Source: Sphingomonas qomolangmaensis (GTDB lineage: Bacteria > Pseudomonadota > Alphaproteobacteria > Sphingomonadales > Sphingomonadaceae). From it: a stretch of DNA of 64,000 nt. A model generated the notes under the pieces. It made no database searches. It was not told the DNA's origin and worked only from the letters and a program-made list of their open reading frames with translations. The translations under genes and the position numbers were made by a program. Of this stretch, positions 1-7,153 are shown one piece after another. The DNA lies in assembly GCF_024496245.1 (NCBI RefSeq), contig NZ_CP101740.1, positions 2,913,501 through 2,977,500 on the forward strand. Direction: 5' to 3'. How positions within the stretch are numbered: the stretch's first letter is position 1; each line of letters opens with the position of its first letter.

Positions 1-600
1 GAACTTCGACGAACCATCCATCGCGCCGTAGAAATCGGCCTCGGTCGACACTTCGATCCGGCGCGCGCGGGCTTCGTCGGGGGTGATCAGCCCGGCGTTC
101 AGGTCGGCGTCGATAGCCATCTGCTTGCCGGGCAGGGCGTCGAGCGTGAAGCGTGCCGATACTTCGGACACGCGGCCGGCGCCTTTGGTCACGACGATCA
201 TGTTGATGATCAGCAGGATCGAGAACACCAGCAGCCCGACGACATAGTCGCCGCCGATCAGGAAGCTGCCGAACGCCTCGATCACATGCCCCGCCGCCGC
301 CTCGCCCTCATGCCCGTGCACCAGCACCACGCGGGTCGAGGCGACGTTGAGGCCGAGGCGGAACAAGGTGGCAAACAGCAGCACCGTGGGGAAAGCCGAG
401 AAATCGAGCGGCTTCTGCGCGTTGAGCGCGACCATCAGCACCGCGAGGCTGATCATGATGTTGAGGATGAAGAACACGTCGAGCAGGAAGGCGGGGATCG
501 GCACCACCATCAGCACGACGAGCAGCAGGATCGCGCCGGGCAGCGCGGTCGAGCGGACCATCGGGCCGAGATTGGCCATCGAGAACATGCCTGCGTTCAT
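1..600 (-). CDS. flhA: FlhA, flagellar type III export gate protein (N-terminal part, gene runs off window)
   Basis: FlhA is the inner-membrane export-gate subunit of the flagellar type III secretion apparatus. The first 200 codons are present, reading from ATG at 600. They show the usual hydrophobic N-terminal half, with segments such as [20 protein letters not shown] and [15 protein letters not shown]. The conserved [25 protein letters not shown] and [16 protein letters not shown] stretches follow, the last belonging to the FHIPEP signature region. The cytoplasmic C-terminal half lies outside the window. The start codon overlaps the stop of the upstream transglycosylase gene by the ATGA pattern, so the two are almost certainly co-transcribed from the sigma-54 promoter at 1530-1545. 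Identification is secure. Confidence 0.95.
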   Translation of the reverse strand, partial: MNAGMFSMANLGPMVRSTALPGAILLLVVLMVVPIPAFLLDVFFILNIMISLAVLMVALNAQKPLDFSAFPTVLLFATLFRLGLNVASTRVVLVHGHEGEAAAGHVIEAFGSFLIGGDYVVGLLVFSILLIINMIVVTKGAGRVSEVSARFTLDALPGKQMAIDADLNAGLITPDEARARRIEVSTEADFYGAMDGSSKF

Positions 601-1493
601 CACGCCCCCAGGTTCGCGAGCATGAGATACGCAAGTCGCGCGGTCTCGGGTGTCGGCCGCAACGCGTTGACGCGGGCCTGGTCGGTGCGGTCGGCGGCGC
701 GCACGACGTTGAGATTGGCCATCGTCGTCTGCAGCCAGCGATCGTCGCCGCCGCTAGCTTCGTTGCCCAGGATCACGTCGACGCCGGGGAAGGGAGCCGC
801 GAAGGCAGGCACCTGCGCCTGCGCGAGGAAGTTGCCCGATGCGGTGCCCGTTGCGCCGGCGGCTTGCGCGCCGCGATCGAGCTTGCCCGCGAAGCGCTGG
901 TAGATGTCACCCAGCGAGCGCTGGCTACCGTCGGCGGCGTAGAAGATCGAGCGGTTCGCGCGTGCGGCGGCGGGGAACATGCTGGCGGCACCGCGATCGG
1001 GCGCGGCCTGCATCGCCGACAGGAATTTCTTCGCGCCGCCGATCCCCAGGAAGTGCGCCATGTACAGGTCGGTGCCGTTGGCTTCGCGGCCAAGGCTGCC
1101 CTCGATCTCGGCCTTGTTGTCCGATGCGTGTTCCGCAGCCATCAGCGAGGCTGCGTTGGCGTCGGTGCGCAGCGACAGGATCGCGCTGCGCGTTGCTGAA
1201 TCGCTTACGACATAACGGCCGCTGGCGGTCTGCTGAATGCTGTCGGCGGCCCAGCCCATGCCGTGCTCGGCACCGTGGCGCTTCATCACGCCGAGCCAAC
1301 TCTGCTCGATGAACTGGTAGAGGCCGGTGGCGCTCGAGGTGCGCGCACGCGCATTGGTGCGCATCCCGCTTTCGATCTGCGCCTGGCCGAGCAGATAGGA
1401 GAAATCGACGCCGGTCTTCGCGCTCGCCTTGGCGATCGCGCCCTGCACGCCGGTTGCTGCGGAGACGGTAGGAACGGCAGGTGGTGCGCGCAT
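600..1493 (-). CDS. Flagellar-locus lytic transglycosylase (SLT domain)
   Basis: This 297-residue protein resembles soluble lytic transglycosylases that cut peptidoglycan glycan strands. The N-terminal domain (about residues 15-110) has the catalytic-Glu motif QAQIESGM and the following [15 protein letters not shown] stretch typical of the SLT fold. The C-terminal 120 residues are Ala-rich and of unknown function. There is no clear signal peptide, so export may use the flagellar apparatus, or the start may be mis-set. The neighbouring flgJ (10651-11007) lacks the muramidase domain that FlgJ carries in enterobacteria. I infer that this enzyme opens the cell wall for the rod. It precedes flhA with an ATGA overlap and follows a sigma-54 promoter. 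Confidence 0.85.
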   Translation of the reverse strand: MRAPPAVPTVSAATGVQGAIAKASAKTGVDFSYLLGQAQIESGMRTNARARTSSATGLYQFIEQSWLGVMKRHGAEHGMGWAADSIQQTASGRYVVSDSATRSAILSLRTDANAASLMAAEHASDNKAEIEGSLGREANGTDLYMAHFLGIGGAKKFLSAMQAAPDRGAASMFPAAARANRSIFYAADGSQRSLGDIYQRFAGKLDRGAQAAGATGTASGNFLAQAQVPAFAAPFPGVDVILGNEASGGDDRWLQTTMANLNVVRAADRTDQARVNALRPTPETARLAYLMLANLGA

Positions 1494-1529
1494 TGGTCTG
1501 ATGAAGCCCCCGGTTTGCGGGGGGTGATC

Positions 1530-1545
1530 AGCAAGGAGCGTGCCA
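1530..1545 (-). promoter_or_regulatory. Sigma-54 (RpoN) promoter for transglycosylase-flhA
   Basis: Read on the minus strand the site is TGGCACGCTCCTTGCT. This matches the sigma-54 consensus TGGCAC-N5-TTGCW at every conserved position, with correct -24/-12 spacing. The expected transcript start is near 1520, about 27 nt before the ATG at 1493. Sigma-54 control is usual for middle/late flagellar genes in alphaproteobacteria. Confidence 0.85.
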
Positions 1546-1633
1546 GATGCAGATAGCAGCTATGCGGCGCGCTCGCCCACGGACAACATGTCCCCCTCCC
1601 TTCCAGGGAGGAGAGAAGAAGGCTGAAATCAGC

Positions 1634-1948
1634 TCACGCGTACGCGGCCATCGCCCCCGCACGATATGGCGCGGCGCCATTGCCGGCAAGCACCTGCAAC
1701 CGGCGGCGAACATTTGCCGCCATCAGGTTCACATAGATGCGCGCCGCTTCGTTCAGCCGGTGCGCTTCCTCGGCCAGCGCGCGAAGCCCGGGGGTGATCG
1801 CTTCTTCCTCGGCCAACGCCACCGCCTCGATCGCGGCGAGCTTCTCGGCGGTCGCGCGTTCGAGCGCGGCGGCATCGCTCGCCTTGAGCGCTGCGATTTC
1901 GGCGTGCAGGCATTCGATCACCTGCACCAATGCGTCATGCCGGGTCAT
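1634..1948 (-). CDS. flgN: FlgN-like flagellar export chaperone
   Basis: This 104-residue, almost entirely helical protein is rich in Ala, Glu and Leu and has heptad-like spacing (ECLHAEIAALKASDAAALER). That is the build of FlgN chaperones, which hold the hook-filament junction proteins FlgK and FlgL before export. Sequence conservation in the FlgN family is low, so the assignment leans on position: it directly follows flgM and overlaps it by 14 nt. FlgK and FlgL are encoded nearby (11004-13225). The 140-nt gap between its end and the transglycosylase start holds the sigma-54 promoter and a short CCCTCCC hairpin. Confidence 0.75.
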   Translation of the reverse strand: MTRHDALVQVIECLHAEIAALKASDAAALERATAEKLAAIEAVALAEEEAITPGLRALAEEAHRLNEAARIYVNLMAANVRRRLQVLAGNGAAPYRAGAMAAYA

Positions 1949-2240
1949 TGGGCTTCCAGTTCAGCTTCAGGGCCAGCATGCGATCGGCGATCGTCGCGGG
2001 GGAAATCGGAAAACTGCCATCCTCGACCGCGCGGCGAATGCGCGCGACGCGATCAGCGTCGACCGGCGGCTCGCTCGCCAGCGCAGCGATGGTCTGCGAC
2101 AGCGACGTCGCGGCCTTGGTATCGGCGGGCTGGGGATCGGTCCCGGTCTGCATTCCCTTGGCGCGCGTCGCGGCACCGACCGCAGCGATGCGCTGCGCCC
2201 CGTTCGTTGCGATTGGCTTTGGGCCGATTGAATCCACCAC
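1935..2240 (-). CDS. flgM: FlgM, anti-sigma-28 factor
   Basis: FlgM binds and inhibits the flagellar sigma factor FliA until hook completion allows its export. The protein has 101 residues, close to the family's usual 95-105. It has an unstructured, polar N-terminal half and a C-terminal region with the FlgM-type pattern VDADRVARIRRAVEDGSFPI followed by SPATIADRMLAL. The latter corresponds to the helices that bind sigma-28. It overlaps flgN and lies 67 nt downstream of flgA. Its presence implies that a FliA homologue is encoded elsewhere in this genome. Confidence 0.9.
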   Translation of the reverse strand: MVDSIGPKPIATNGAQRIAAVGAATRAKGMQTGTDPQPADTKAATSLSQTIAALASEPPVDADRVARIRRAVEDGSFPISPATIADRMLALKLNWKPNDPA

Positions 2241-2273
2241 GTCCGCTCATCCCGATAGCTGCCGACAAGGGAA

Positions 2274-2300
2274 GGAACGACGCCATTACGAAAAGCTTTA
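2274..2300 (-). promoter_or_regulatory. Candidate sigma-28-type promoter upstream of flgM
   Basis: On the minus strand the sequence reads TAAAG, then 14 nt, then GTCGTTCC. The -35-like TAAAG and the spacing equal those of enterobacterial sigma-28 promoters (TAAAG, TTT plus N11, GCCGATAA), but the -10 half matches only in part. The same AAG-N14-GTCGTTCC arrangement lies upstream of motA at 13292-13317, which is why I report it. The predicted start is near 2267, about 27 nt before flgM. Confidence 0.4.
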
Positions 2301-2307
2301 GAAGAAA

Positions 2308-2841
2308 TTATTCCGCCCAGCCGGGCAGGGTGACGCGCCCGGCTTCGACCGCCACCGCCTGGATCGGCGGCTTCTTGGGATCGACCTTCACCATCAGCCG
2401 CGCGCCCGCGGCGGCATCACCCATAGCCACGCCGTCGCGCGTAATCGAAAACCCCGCCGATCCGGCCTCGACCATCACCGGATCGCCGCGCTTCACGACG
2501 ATCGCGGGCTTGAGCGCGGGGGCGACCGGAGCGGCAGCGGCGAGGATGGGGGCGCTGGCCTTGGGCTCAGCGATGACGGGCACATAGATCCGCCACACCG
2601 GCGCCATGCAACGGATCACTACGGTGTCGTGCGCCGGGCTGCGCCACTCGAACTGCGGCATCGCGCAAGGCGCGAGCTTGAGCCGGCGGTCGATCGCCGC
2701 GACCGCGCCGCCATCGCTGCCGATCGCGGCGCCGGTGAATTGCGCGACCGCGGTATCGAGCAGCGCGGTGTTCTGGAAGCTGCGTTGCTGCGCGGCGGCG
2801 GGTGCCGCGATCAGCAGCGCGGGGATCAGCAGGCGGATCAT
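2308..2841 (-). CDS. flgA: FlgA, flagellar P-ring assembly chaperone
   Basis: FlgA is a periplasmic chaperone that assists FlgI polymerisation into the P ring. The 177-residue protein begins with a Sec signal peptide (MIRLLIPALLIAAPAAAQQ, cleavage after the AxA). The C-terminal SAF-like domain carries the family pattern VVKRGDPVMVEAGSAGFSIT, followed by GDAAAGARLMVKV. It is shorter than E. coli FlgA (219 aa), as is common in alphaproteobacteria. Its ATG overlaps the stop of the MotB-like gene (ATGA), so it appears to be the third gene of a motA'-motB'-flgA operon transcribed from the sigma-54 promoter at 4075-4090. Confidence 0.88.
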   Translation of the reverse strand: MIRLLIPALLIAAPAAAQQRSFQNTALLDTAVAQFTGAAIGSDGGAVAAIDRRLKLAPCAMPQFEWRSPAHDTVVIRCMAPVWRIYVPVIAEPKASAPILAAAAPVAPALKPAIVVKRGDPVMVEAGSAGFSITRDGVAMGDAAAGARLMVKVDPKKPPIQAVAVEAGRVTLPGWAE

Positions 2842-3416
2842 TTCTGGCTCCGATTTTGGGGGGCGGCAAGCAAGGGTTGCCGGGCGGCAGCGGCTTGCCG
2901 GGGGGCGGGATCGCTACCGGCGAAGCCGATCGCGAGGGTAACGTGGCGACCGCGCGGCGCGGGGTCGGTCGAGATCACGATGCGGTCGCGGCCGACTACG
3001 CCTGCGCGCACCAAAGCCGCGGCAACCGCGCGCGCGCGGTCGCTGGCGAGCAGCGCGGCATTGTCGCCAAGTGCGTCGCGGTCGGCGAGCGACCCGTCGA
3101 CATGGCCTGTCACCAGCAGCCGGGTGCGCGGATCGCGCGCCGCGGTGATCGCCCAGCGGCTGGCGGTGACGATGCTCGGTGGCAGTGCTGCCTCGCCTAC
3201 CGCGAACCCGCGCACGATCGCGCGGTCGAGGGCGATCGGCGCGGTCGGCTCGGGCGAATCGAACCCCACGCGGATCGCGCTGGCGAGCGTCCCGCGGTCG
3301 AGTTGGCTCGCCTGCACGAACACGAAGAAGCCGACCAGCAACAGTGCAAGGTCGGCCAGCGTCATCAGCCACACCGGTCGGGCGGGCGCCGCCGCATCGA
3401 AGCGCGCCATGCTCAT
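2838..3416 (-). CDS. MotB-like stator protein (small OmpA-family protein)
   Basis: This 192-residue protein has one N-terminal membrane segment (WLMTLADLALLLVGFFVFVQ), and the Asp within TLAD sits at the position of the ion-binding Asp of MotB/PomB. A short linker leads to an OmpA-like peptidoglycan-binding domain with VTGHVDG and a later SDRARAVAAAL helix. It is much shorter than the full-size MotB at 14223-15158 and lacks the long plug/linker. The start used, MSMARF at 3416, gives an ATGA overlap with the MotA-like gene. Longer upstream reading would run through the MotA-like gene in another frame. It is likely a second stator B-subunit, or an ExbD/TolR-type relative working with its neighbour. 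Confidence 0.75.
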   Translation of the reverse strand: MSMARFDAAAPARPVWLMTLADLALLLVGFFVFVQASQLDRGTLASAIRVGFDSPEPTAPIALDRAIVRGFAVGEAALPPSIVTASRWAITAARDPRTRLLVTGHVDGSLADRDALGDNAALLASDRARAVAAALVRAGVVGRDRIVISTDPAPRGRHVTLAIGFAGSDPAPRQAAAARQPLLAAPQNRSQK

Positions 3417-4063
3417 GCCGCGATCTCGCGCCGGCGCGGCATCTCGCGCGCTGCCAGCGCCACCAGCGGCGCCTCGAGCCGCGCGCGCTCGAATGCTTCG
3501 GCGCGCGCCAACCGGCGCAATCGCCCGGCGATCGGCGCGGCGACCAGATTGGCGATCAGCGCGCCGTACAGCGTGGCGAGCAGCGCCACCGCCATCGCGC
3601 CGCCGATCGCCGCGGGGTCCTGCATCGCGGTGAACATCCGCACCAGGCCGATCAGCGTACCGATCATGCCGAAGGCGGGGGCCGCCTCGGCAGCGGCGGA
3701 CCATATCTCGGCGGCGCCCAGATGCCGCTCGATCCGCGCCTCGCGCGCATGGGCAAGCGTCGCGGCGACCTCGTCGGGGCCAGCGCCGTCGACGATCTGC
3801 GCGATACCCAGCGCAACGTCGAAATCGTCGATCACCGAGCGGTCGAGCGCCATCACGCCATGTTTGCGCGCAATCCTCCCGAGCGCGGCGATCTGTGCGA
3901 GCTGGGGTTCGGCGTCGTGTTCGGCGCGCGGCAATACGCGCAAGGCGCCGACGGCGCGCGCCAGATTGACGAGCGAAAAGCGCAGCACGCACGCCGCGAG
4001 CGTCCCGCCGACGACGATGGCGGCGGCGATCGGGTCGAGAAAGGGGGCGAGGGCATCGATCAT
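3413..4063 (-). CDS. MotA/TolQ/ExbB-family ion channel subunit
   Basis: This 216-residue membrane protein has the MotA layout: an N-terminal segment (IAAAIVVGGTLAACVLRF), a cytoplasmic stretch with IARKHGVMALDR, then the signature APAFGMIGTLIGLVRMF and a last segment AMAVALLATLYGALIANLVAAPIA. GMIGTLIGL and GALIAN are conserved in proton-driven MotA. I take ATG at 4063 as the start. A sigma-54 promoter ends just upstream, so the transcript would begin within a few nt of the start codon. It overlaps the MotB-like gene by ATGA. Together they form a second, smaller stator-like pair beside the full motAB at 13359-15158. Confidence 0.78.
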   Translation of the reverse strand: MIDALAPFLDPIAAAIVVGGTLAACVLRFSLVNLARAVGALRVLPRAEHDAEPQLAQIAALGRIARKHGVMALDRSVIDDFDVALGIAQIVDGAGPDEVAATLAHAREARIERHLGAAEIWSAAAEAAPAFGMIGTLIGLVRMFTAMQDPAAIGGAMAVALLATLYGALIANLVAAPIAGRLRRLARAEAFERARLEAPLVALAAREMPRRREIAA

Positions 4064-4074
4064 GCCAGCACTAC

Positions 4075-4090
4075 AGCAAGGACCGTGCCG
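4075..4090 (-). promoter_or_regulatory. Sigma-54 promoter for motA'-motB'-flgA
   Basis: On the minus strand it reads CGGCACGGTCCTTGCT, one mismatch (first base) from TGGCAC-N5-TTGCT. The -12 GC lies only about 13 nt before the proposed ATG at 4063. The mRNA would therefore be leaderless or nearly so, unless translation starts further in. Confidence 0.7.
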
Positions 4091-4120
4091 ATTTGCGCGC
4101 TTGCCGCCGCGGGCAGCGCA

Positions 4121-4136
4121 TTGCCGGGGGCGGCAA
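4121..4136. promoter_or_regulatory. Palindrome TTGCCG-GGGG-CGGCAA, possible activator-binding site
   Basis: A perfect 6-bp inverted repeat lies 31 nt upstream of the minus-strand sigma-54 promoter and about 190 nt upstream of the plus-strand one. Further TTGCCG half-sites lie on both sides (near 4111 and 4141). Sigma-54 promoters need an enhancer-binding activator, and FlbD-type sites in Caulobacter contain CGGCAA-like cores. The function is inferred. Confidence 0.35.
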
Positions 4137-4176
4137 GGCGTTGCCGGTTGGCCGGGGGGAGGCGGGCCCACCAACC

Positions 4177-4257
4177 CGTCACTCCAGCGAAAGCTGGGCT
4201 CTCTTGTTATGGAGCGCGCGGTTGCCGAGAGAGGCCCCGGCTTTCGCTGGGGTGACG
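4177..4257. repeat. Imperfect inverted repeat (CGTCACYCCAGCGAAAGC family)
   Basis: The arms 4177-4204 and 4228-4257 are reverse complements with a few mismatches and can form a long hairpin with a loop of about 23 nt. The sequence CGTCACCCCAGCGAAAGC and its complement is of a type I recall as frequent between genes in sphingomonad genomes. It sits between the enhancer-like palindrome and the flgB promoter. Confidence 0.7.
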
Positions 4258-4327
4258 AAGTGGGGTGACGATTTTGGGATGGCTGTGGTGACGATCTACT
4301 GCCGCCTCTCCGCCCCGCCCCTCAAAC

Positions 4328-4343
4328 TGGCACGCACCTTGCT
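4328..4343 (+). promoter_or_regulatory. Sigma-54 promoter for the flgBCDEFG... operon
   Basis: TGGCACGCACCTTGCT matches the sigma-54 consensus exactly. The predicted start near 4354 leaves a leader of about 28 nt that carries the AAGGA ribosome-binding site before flgB at 4382. Confidence 0.88.
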
Positions 4344-4381
4344 GAACCCCGTCCGCATGACCTCGGACAAGGAACCGGCAG

Positions 4382-4735
4382 ATGGCGAATGAAGGGCTCT
4401 TCGGCGTACACGGACAGGCATTGTCGGTGCGGTCGCAGCGCATGGGCATTCTCGCGTCGAACATCGCCAACGCCTCGACCCCCGGGTTCAAGGCCAAGGA
4501 CATCGATTTCGAAGCGGCGCTCAAGCGCATCGACGCGCCCGGCGGCTCGACCGATCGCGCGATCGGCGCCGCGACCAAATATCGCGTGCCAACCCAGCCT
4601 TCGATGGACGGCAACACCGTCGAGCTTTCGACCGAGCAGACCGCCTTCGCCGAAAACGCCGTCGCCTATCAGACGACGCTGGCGTTCCTCAACGGTCGCA
4701 TCTCGACGATCACCCGCGCGCTGAAGGGCGAATGA
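4382..4735 (+). CDS. flgB: FlgB, proximal rod protein
   Basis: FlgB forms the cell-proximal part of the flagellar rod. The 117-residue protein has the N-terminal rod/hook signature ILASNIANASTPGFKAKDIDF and a C-terminal helix (FAENAVAYQTTLAFLNGRISTI) that would pair with it in the coiled coil. It is shorter than the roughly 135 residues of enteric FlgB. It is the first gene of the structural operon behind a sigma-54 promoter and overlaps flgC by 4 nt. Confidence 0.93.
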   Translation: MANEGLFGVHGQALSVRSQRMGILASNIANASTPGFKAKDIDFEAALKRIDAPGGSTDRAIGAATKYRVPTQPSMDGNTVELSTEQTAFAENAVAYQTTLAFLNGRISTITRALKGE

Positions 4736-5151
4736 GCATGAACGGTCCCAACCCGATGAACATCTTCCAGGTCAGCGGGCGCGCGATGTCGGCGCAGCTG
4801 GTGCGGATGAACACGACCGCATCGAACCTCGCCAACGCCGGCGCGGTCGCGACCACGCCCGAGGCGGCATACCGGACGATGAAACCGGTGTTCCGCACCC
4901 ATTTCGACACTGCGTCGAAGATGGCGACGGTCGATGTCGAAAGCATCGTTACCGCGGGGGAGGCGCCGACCAAGCGCTACGATCCGGGCAACCCGCTCGC
5001 CGATGGCGAGGGCAATGTCTACGAAAGCGCGGTCGAGGAAACGCGCGAGCTGGTCGACATGATGGAGGCGGCGCGCACCTATCAGAACAATGTCGAGGTG
5101 ATGCAGACCGCCAAGTCGCTGATCACCGAAACGCTTCGGTTGGGTCGCTGA
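4732..5151 (+). CDS. flgC: FlgC, proximal rod protein
   Basis: This is a rod component of 139 residues. The N-terminal motif MSAQLVRMNTTASNLANAGAV is the flagellar rod signature. The C-terminal ESAVEETRELVDMMEAARTYQNNVEVMQTAKSLI region carries the family-typical LVDMMEAARTYQNNVE helix. The ATG overlaps the flgB stop, and flgD begins 3 nt after its stop. Confidence 0.95.
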   Translation: MSMNGPNPMNIFQVSGRAMSAQLVRMNTTASNLANAGAVATTPEAAYRTMKPVFRTHFDTASKMATVDVESIVTAGEAPTKRYDPGNPLADGEGNVYESAVEETRELVDMMEAARTYQNNVEVMQTAKSLITETLRLGR

Positions 5152-5153
5152 TC

Positions 5154-5837
5154 ATGGCCAGCAGCTTCGACACCACGCTCGCCAATCTGGGCATCGCGCG
5201 CAGCGGCGCCACCGATCCGCAACTGACGACGCGCAACGCGCAGCAGACGCTCGACCAGGGCGATTTCCTGTCGCTGATGACCGCGCAGCTCAAGAACCAA
5301 GACCCGTTCGAGCCCGTCGACAACACCGCGATGGTCGCGCAGATGGCACAATTCTCCTCGCTCGCAGGTATCACCGAGATGTCGTCGACGCTGAAGGCGA
5401 TCGCCGACAAGCTCGGCGCCTCGGGAATGACCGACGCCGCCGCGCTGGTCGGGCGCACCGTGCTCGCCGAGGGCAATGTCGCCTATGGCCGCACCACCGG
5501 CGGGCTGCAGGGCGGAATCGAACTGGCGGGCGATGCCAGCGAATTGTCGGTCGCGATCAAGGCAGCCGACGGCACCACGCTGCGCACGCTCGATCTGGGC
5601 GCGCAAAAGGCGGGCACCGTCACCTTCGACTGGGACGGCAAGACCGAGACCGGCGCCGCGGCGGGGGATGGTCCCTTCACCATCGTGCCGACCGCGCGCA
5701 ACGGCGCCGCCGCGGTGAACAACAAGACGCTCGTCTGGGCACCGGTCAGCTCGGTCAGCCTCGTCGCCGGCGAACCCGTCCTCACCCTGCCTGGCATCGG
5801 CCAGGTCAAATCCTCCGCCATCCGTTCGATCGGCTGA
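5154..5837 (+). CDS. flgD: FlgD, hook-capping protein
   Basis: FlgD caps the growing hook and directs FlgE polymerisation. The 227-residue protein has the conserved N-terminal region DFLSLMTAQLKNQDPFEPVDN followed by AQMAQFSSLAGI. The C-terminal half holds the Ig/tudor-like FlgD domain (VTFDWDGKTETG, then SVSLVAGEPVLTL). It lies between flgC and flgE in the same operon. Confidence 0.95.
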   Translation: MASSFDTTLANLGIARSGATDPQLTTRNAQQTLDQGDFLSLMTAQLKNQDPFEPVDNTAMVAQMAQFSSLAGITEMSSTLKAIADKLGASGMTDAAALVGRTVLAEGNVAYGRTTGGLQGGIELAGDASELSVAIKAADGTTLRTLDLGAQKAGTVTFDWDGKTETGAAAGDGPFTIVPTARNGAAAVNNKTLVWAPVSSVSLVAGEPVLTLPGIGQVKSSAIRSIG

Positions 5838-5861
5838 AATCCAAGCACAGGAGCCACTGCC

Positions 5862-7127
5862 ATGTCCTTCTACACGTCGCTCAGCGGGCTGCAGGCCAGC
5901 CAAAAGGAAATGTCGACGATTTCGCACAATCTGGCGAACGTCGCGACCGACGGCTTCAAGAAGAGCCGCACCGAATTCGCCGACGTCATCGCCTCGAGCG
6001 TGTCGGTGAACCCCACCAGCGTGGTGGGCTCGGGCGTCGTCACCAAGGCGATCCGCCAGCAATTCGGCCAGGGCACGCTGATCCAGACCGGCTCGACCCT
6101 CGACCTGGCTATCTCGGGCGACGGCTTCTTCGCGGTCAAGCCCGATGCCGATGGTTCGAAGGTCAACTTCACCCGCAACGGCAGCATGCTGATCGACAAC
6201 GAACGCTTTGTCGTCGATTCGAACGGCAACAACCTCCAGGTCTATCCGGTCGACGGATCGGGCGCAGTGGTGGCGGCGGGGATCGACAGTCTGATCAGCC
6301 TGCGCCTGCCGCAGACCAGCGGCACGCCGACCCCGACCAGCAACGTCGCCTTGTCGGTGAACCTCAATTCGGGCGCGTCGATCCCGTCGGCGACGACCTT
6401 CGATCGCTTCAATCCCGCCAGCTACAACCAGTCGATCCAGACCACGGTGTATGACGGCAATGGCAGCCCGCTGACGATGACCAGCTATCTGGTCCGCCAG
6501 ACTGCGCCCACCGTCGCCGAGCCGACCTCGGACTGGGCGGTGTACAGCTTCGTCGGCGATCAGCCGCTCGCCGCCGGCGGTGCCGCCGCGGTGACGCTGA
6601 CCTTCGACGATACCGGCGCCTTGACGACGCCGACGACGCCGACCTTGTTCGATCCGTTCACCCCGTCGGGCAGCAATTCGGAGCAGCAGCTCGGGCTCGA
6701 TTTCGGGATCGACACCACGCTCACCGCGGCGCCCTTCGTGGTCAACAGCCGTTCGCAGGACGGCGCGGCGATCGGCCAGATCGAATCGGTTTCGGTCGAT
6801 GGCGAGGGGATGGTGTTCGCCAGCTTCTCGAACGGCGACAACACCGCGCTCGGCAAGGTGGCGCTCGCCAACTTCGCCAACCCATCGGGGCTGCGCCAGC
6901 TCGGCAACGGCACCTGGTCGGCGACCGGGCTGGCGGGCGACGTCGTGCTCGGCGAGGCCAATCAGAGCGGGCTCGGCGGGCTGATGTCGGGGATCATCGA
7001 GGGTTCGAACGTCGACATCACCGAGGAGCTCGTCGCGCTGATCGCGGCACAGCGCAACTTCCAGGCGAATGCGAAGGCGCTCGATACCTCGAGCCAGATT
7101 TCGCAGACGATCTTCAACATCAATTGA
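5862..7127 (+). CDS. flgE: FlgE, flagellar hook protein
   Basis: This is the main hook subunit, 421 residues, near the usual length. The N-terminal SFYTSLSGLQASQKEMSTIS, then HNLANVATDGFKKSRTEF, and the C-terminal GSNVDITEELVALIAAQRNF are the hallmarks of the hook/rod family. The central region (about 130-330) is the variable hook domain, rich in Thr, Pro and Ser. An AGGAG ribosome-binding site precedes the ATG. Confidence 0.96.
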   Translation: MSFYTSLSGLQASQKEMSTISHNLANVATDGFKKSRTEFADVIASSVSVNPTSVVGSGVVTKAIRQQFGQGTLIQTGSTLDLAISGDGFFAVKPDADGSKVNFTRNGSMLIDNERFVVDSNGNNLQVYPVDGSGAVVAAGIDSLISLRLPQTSGTPTPTSNVALSVNLNSGASIPSATTFDRFNPASYNQSIQTTVYDGNGSPLTMTSYLVRQTAPTVAEPTSDWAVYSFVGDQPLAAGGAAAVTLTFDDTGALTTPTTPTLFDPFTPSGSNSEQQLGLDFGIDTTLTAAPFVVNSRSQDGAAIGQIESVSVDGEGMVFASFSNGDNTALGKVALANFANPSGLRQLGNGTWSATGLAGDVVLGEANQSGLGGLMSGIIEGSNVDITEELVALIAAQRNFQANAKALDTSSQISQTIFNIN

Positions 7128-7153
7128 TCGAGCGGACGGGGGGACGATAGCCG

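Larger units (their letters stand above)
4064..4381. promoter_or_regulatory. Divergent flagellar control region between motA' and flgB
   Basis: This gap of 318 nt contains no gene that I can support. It holds two divergent sigma-54 promoters, a TTGCCG/CGGCAA palindrome that could be an activator site, an imperfect inverted repeat, and the flgB ribosome-binding site AAGGA about 8 nt before the ATG at 4382. Confidence 0.8.

Noticed and set aside
2838..3992. A single long minus-strand reading frame of about 384 codons over the MotA'/MotB' region
   Set aside because: Its first half overlaps the MotA-like gene in another frame and has the Arg-rich look of a GC-rich shadow. Only the part from 3416 encodes the MotB-like protein.
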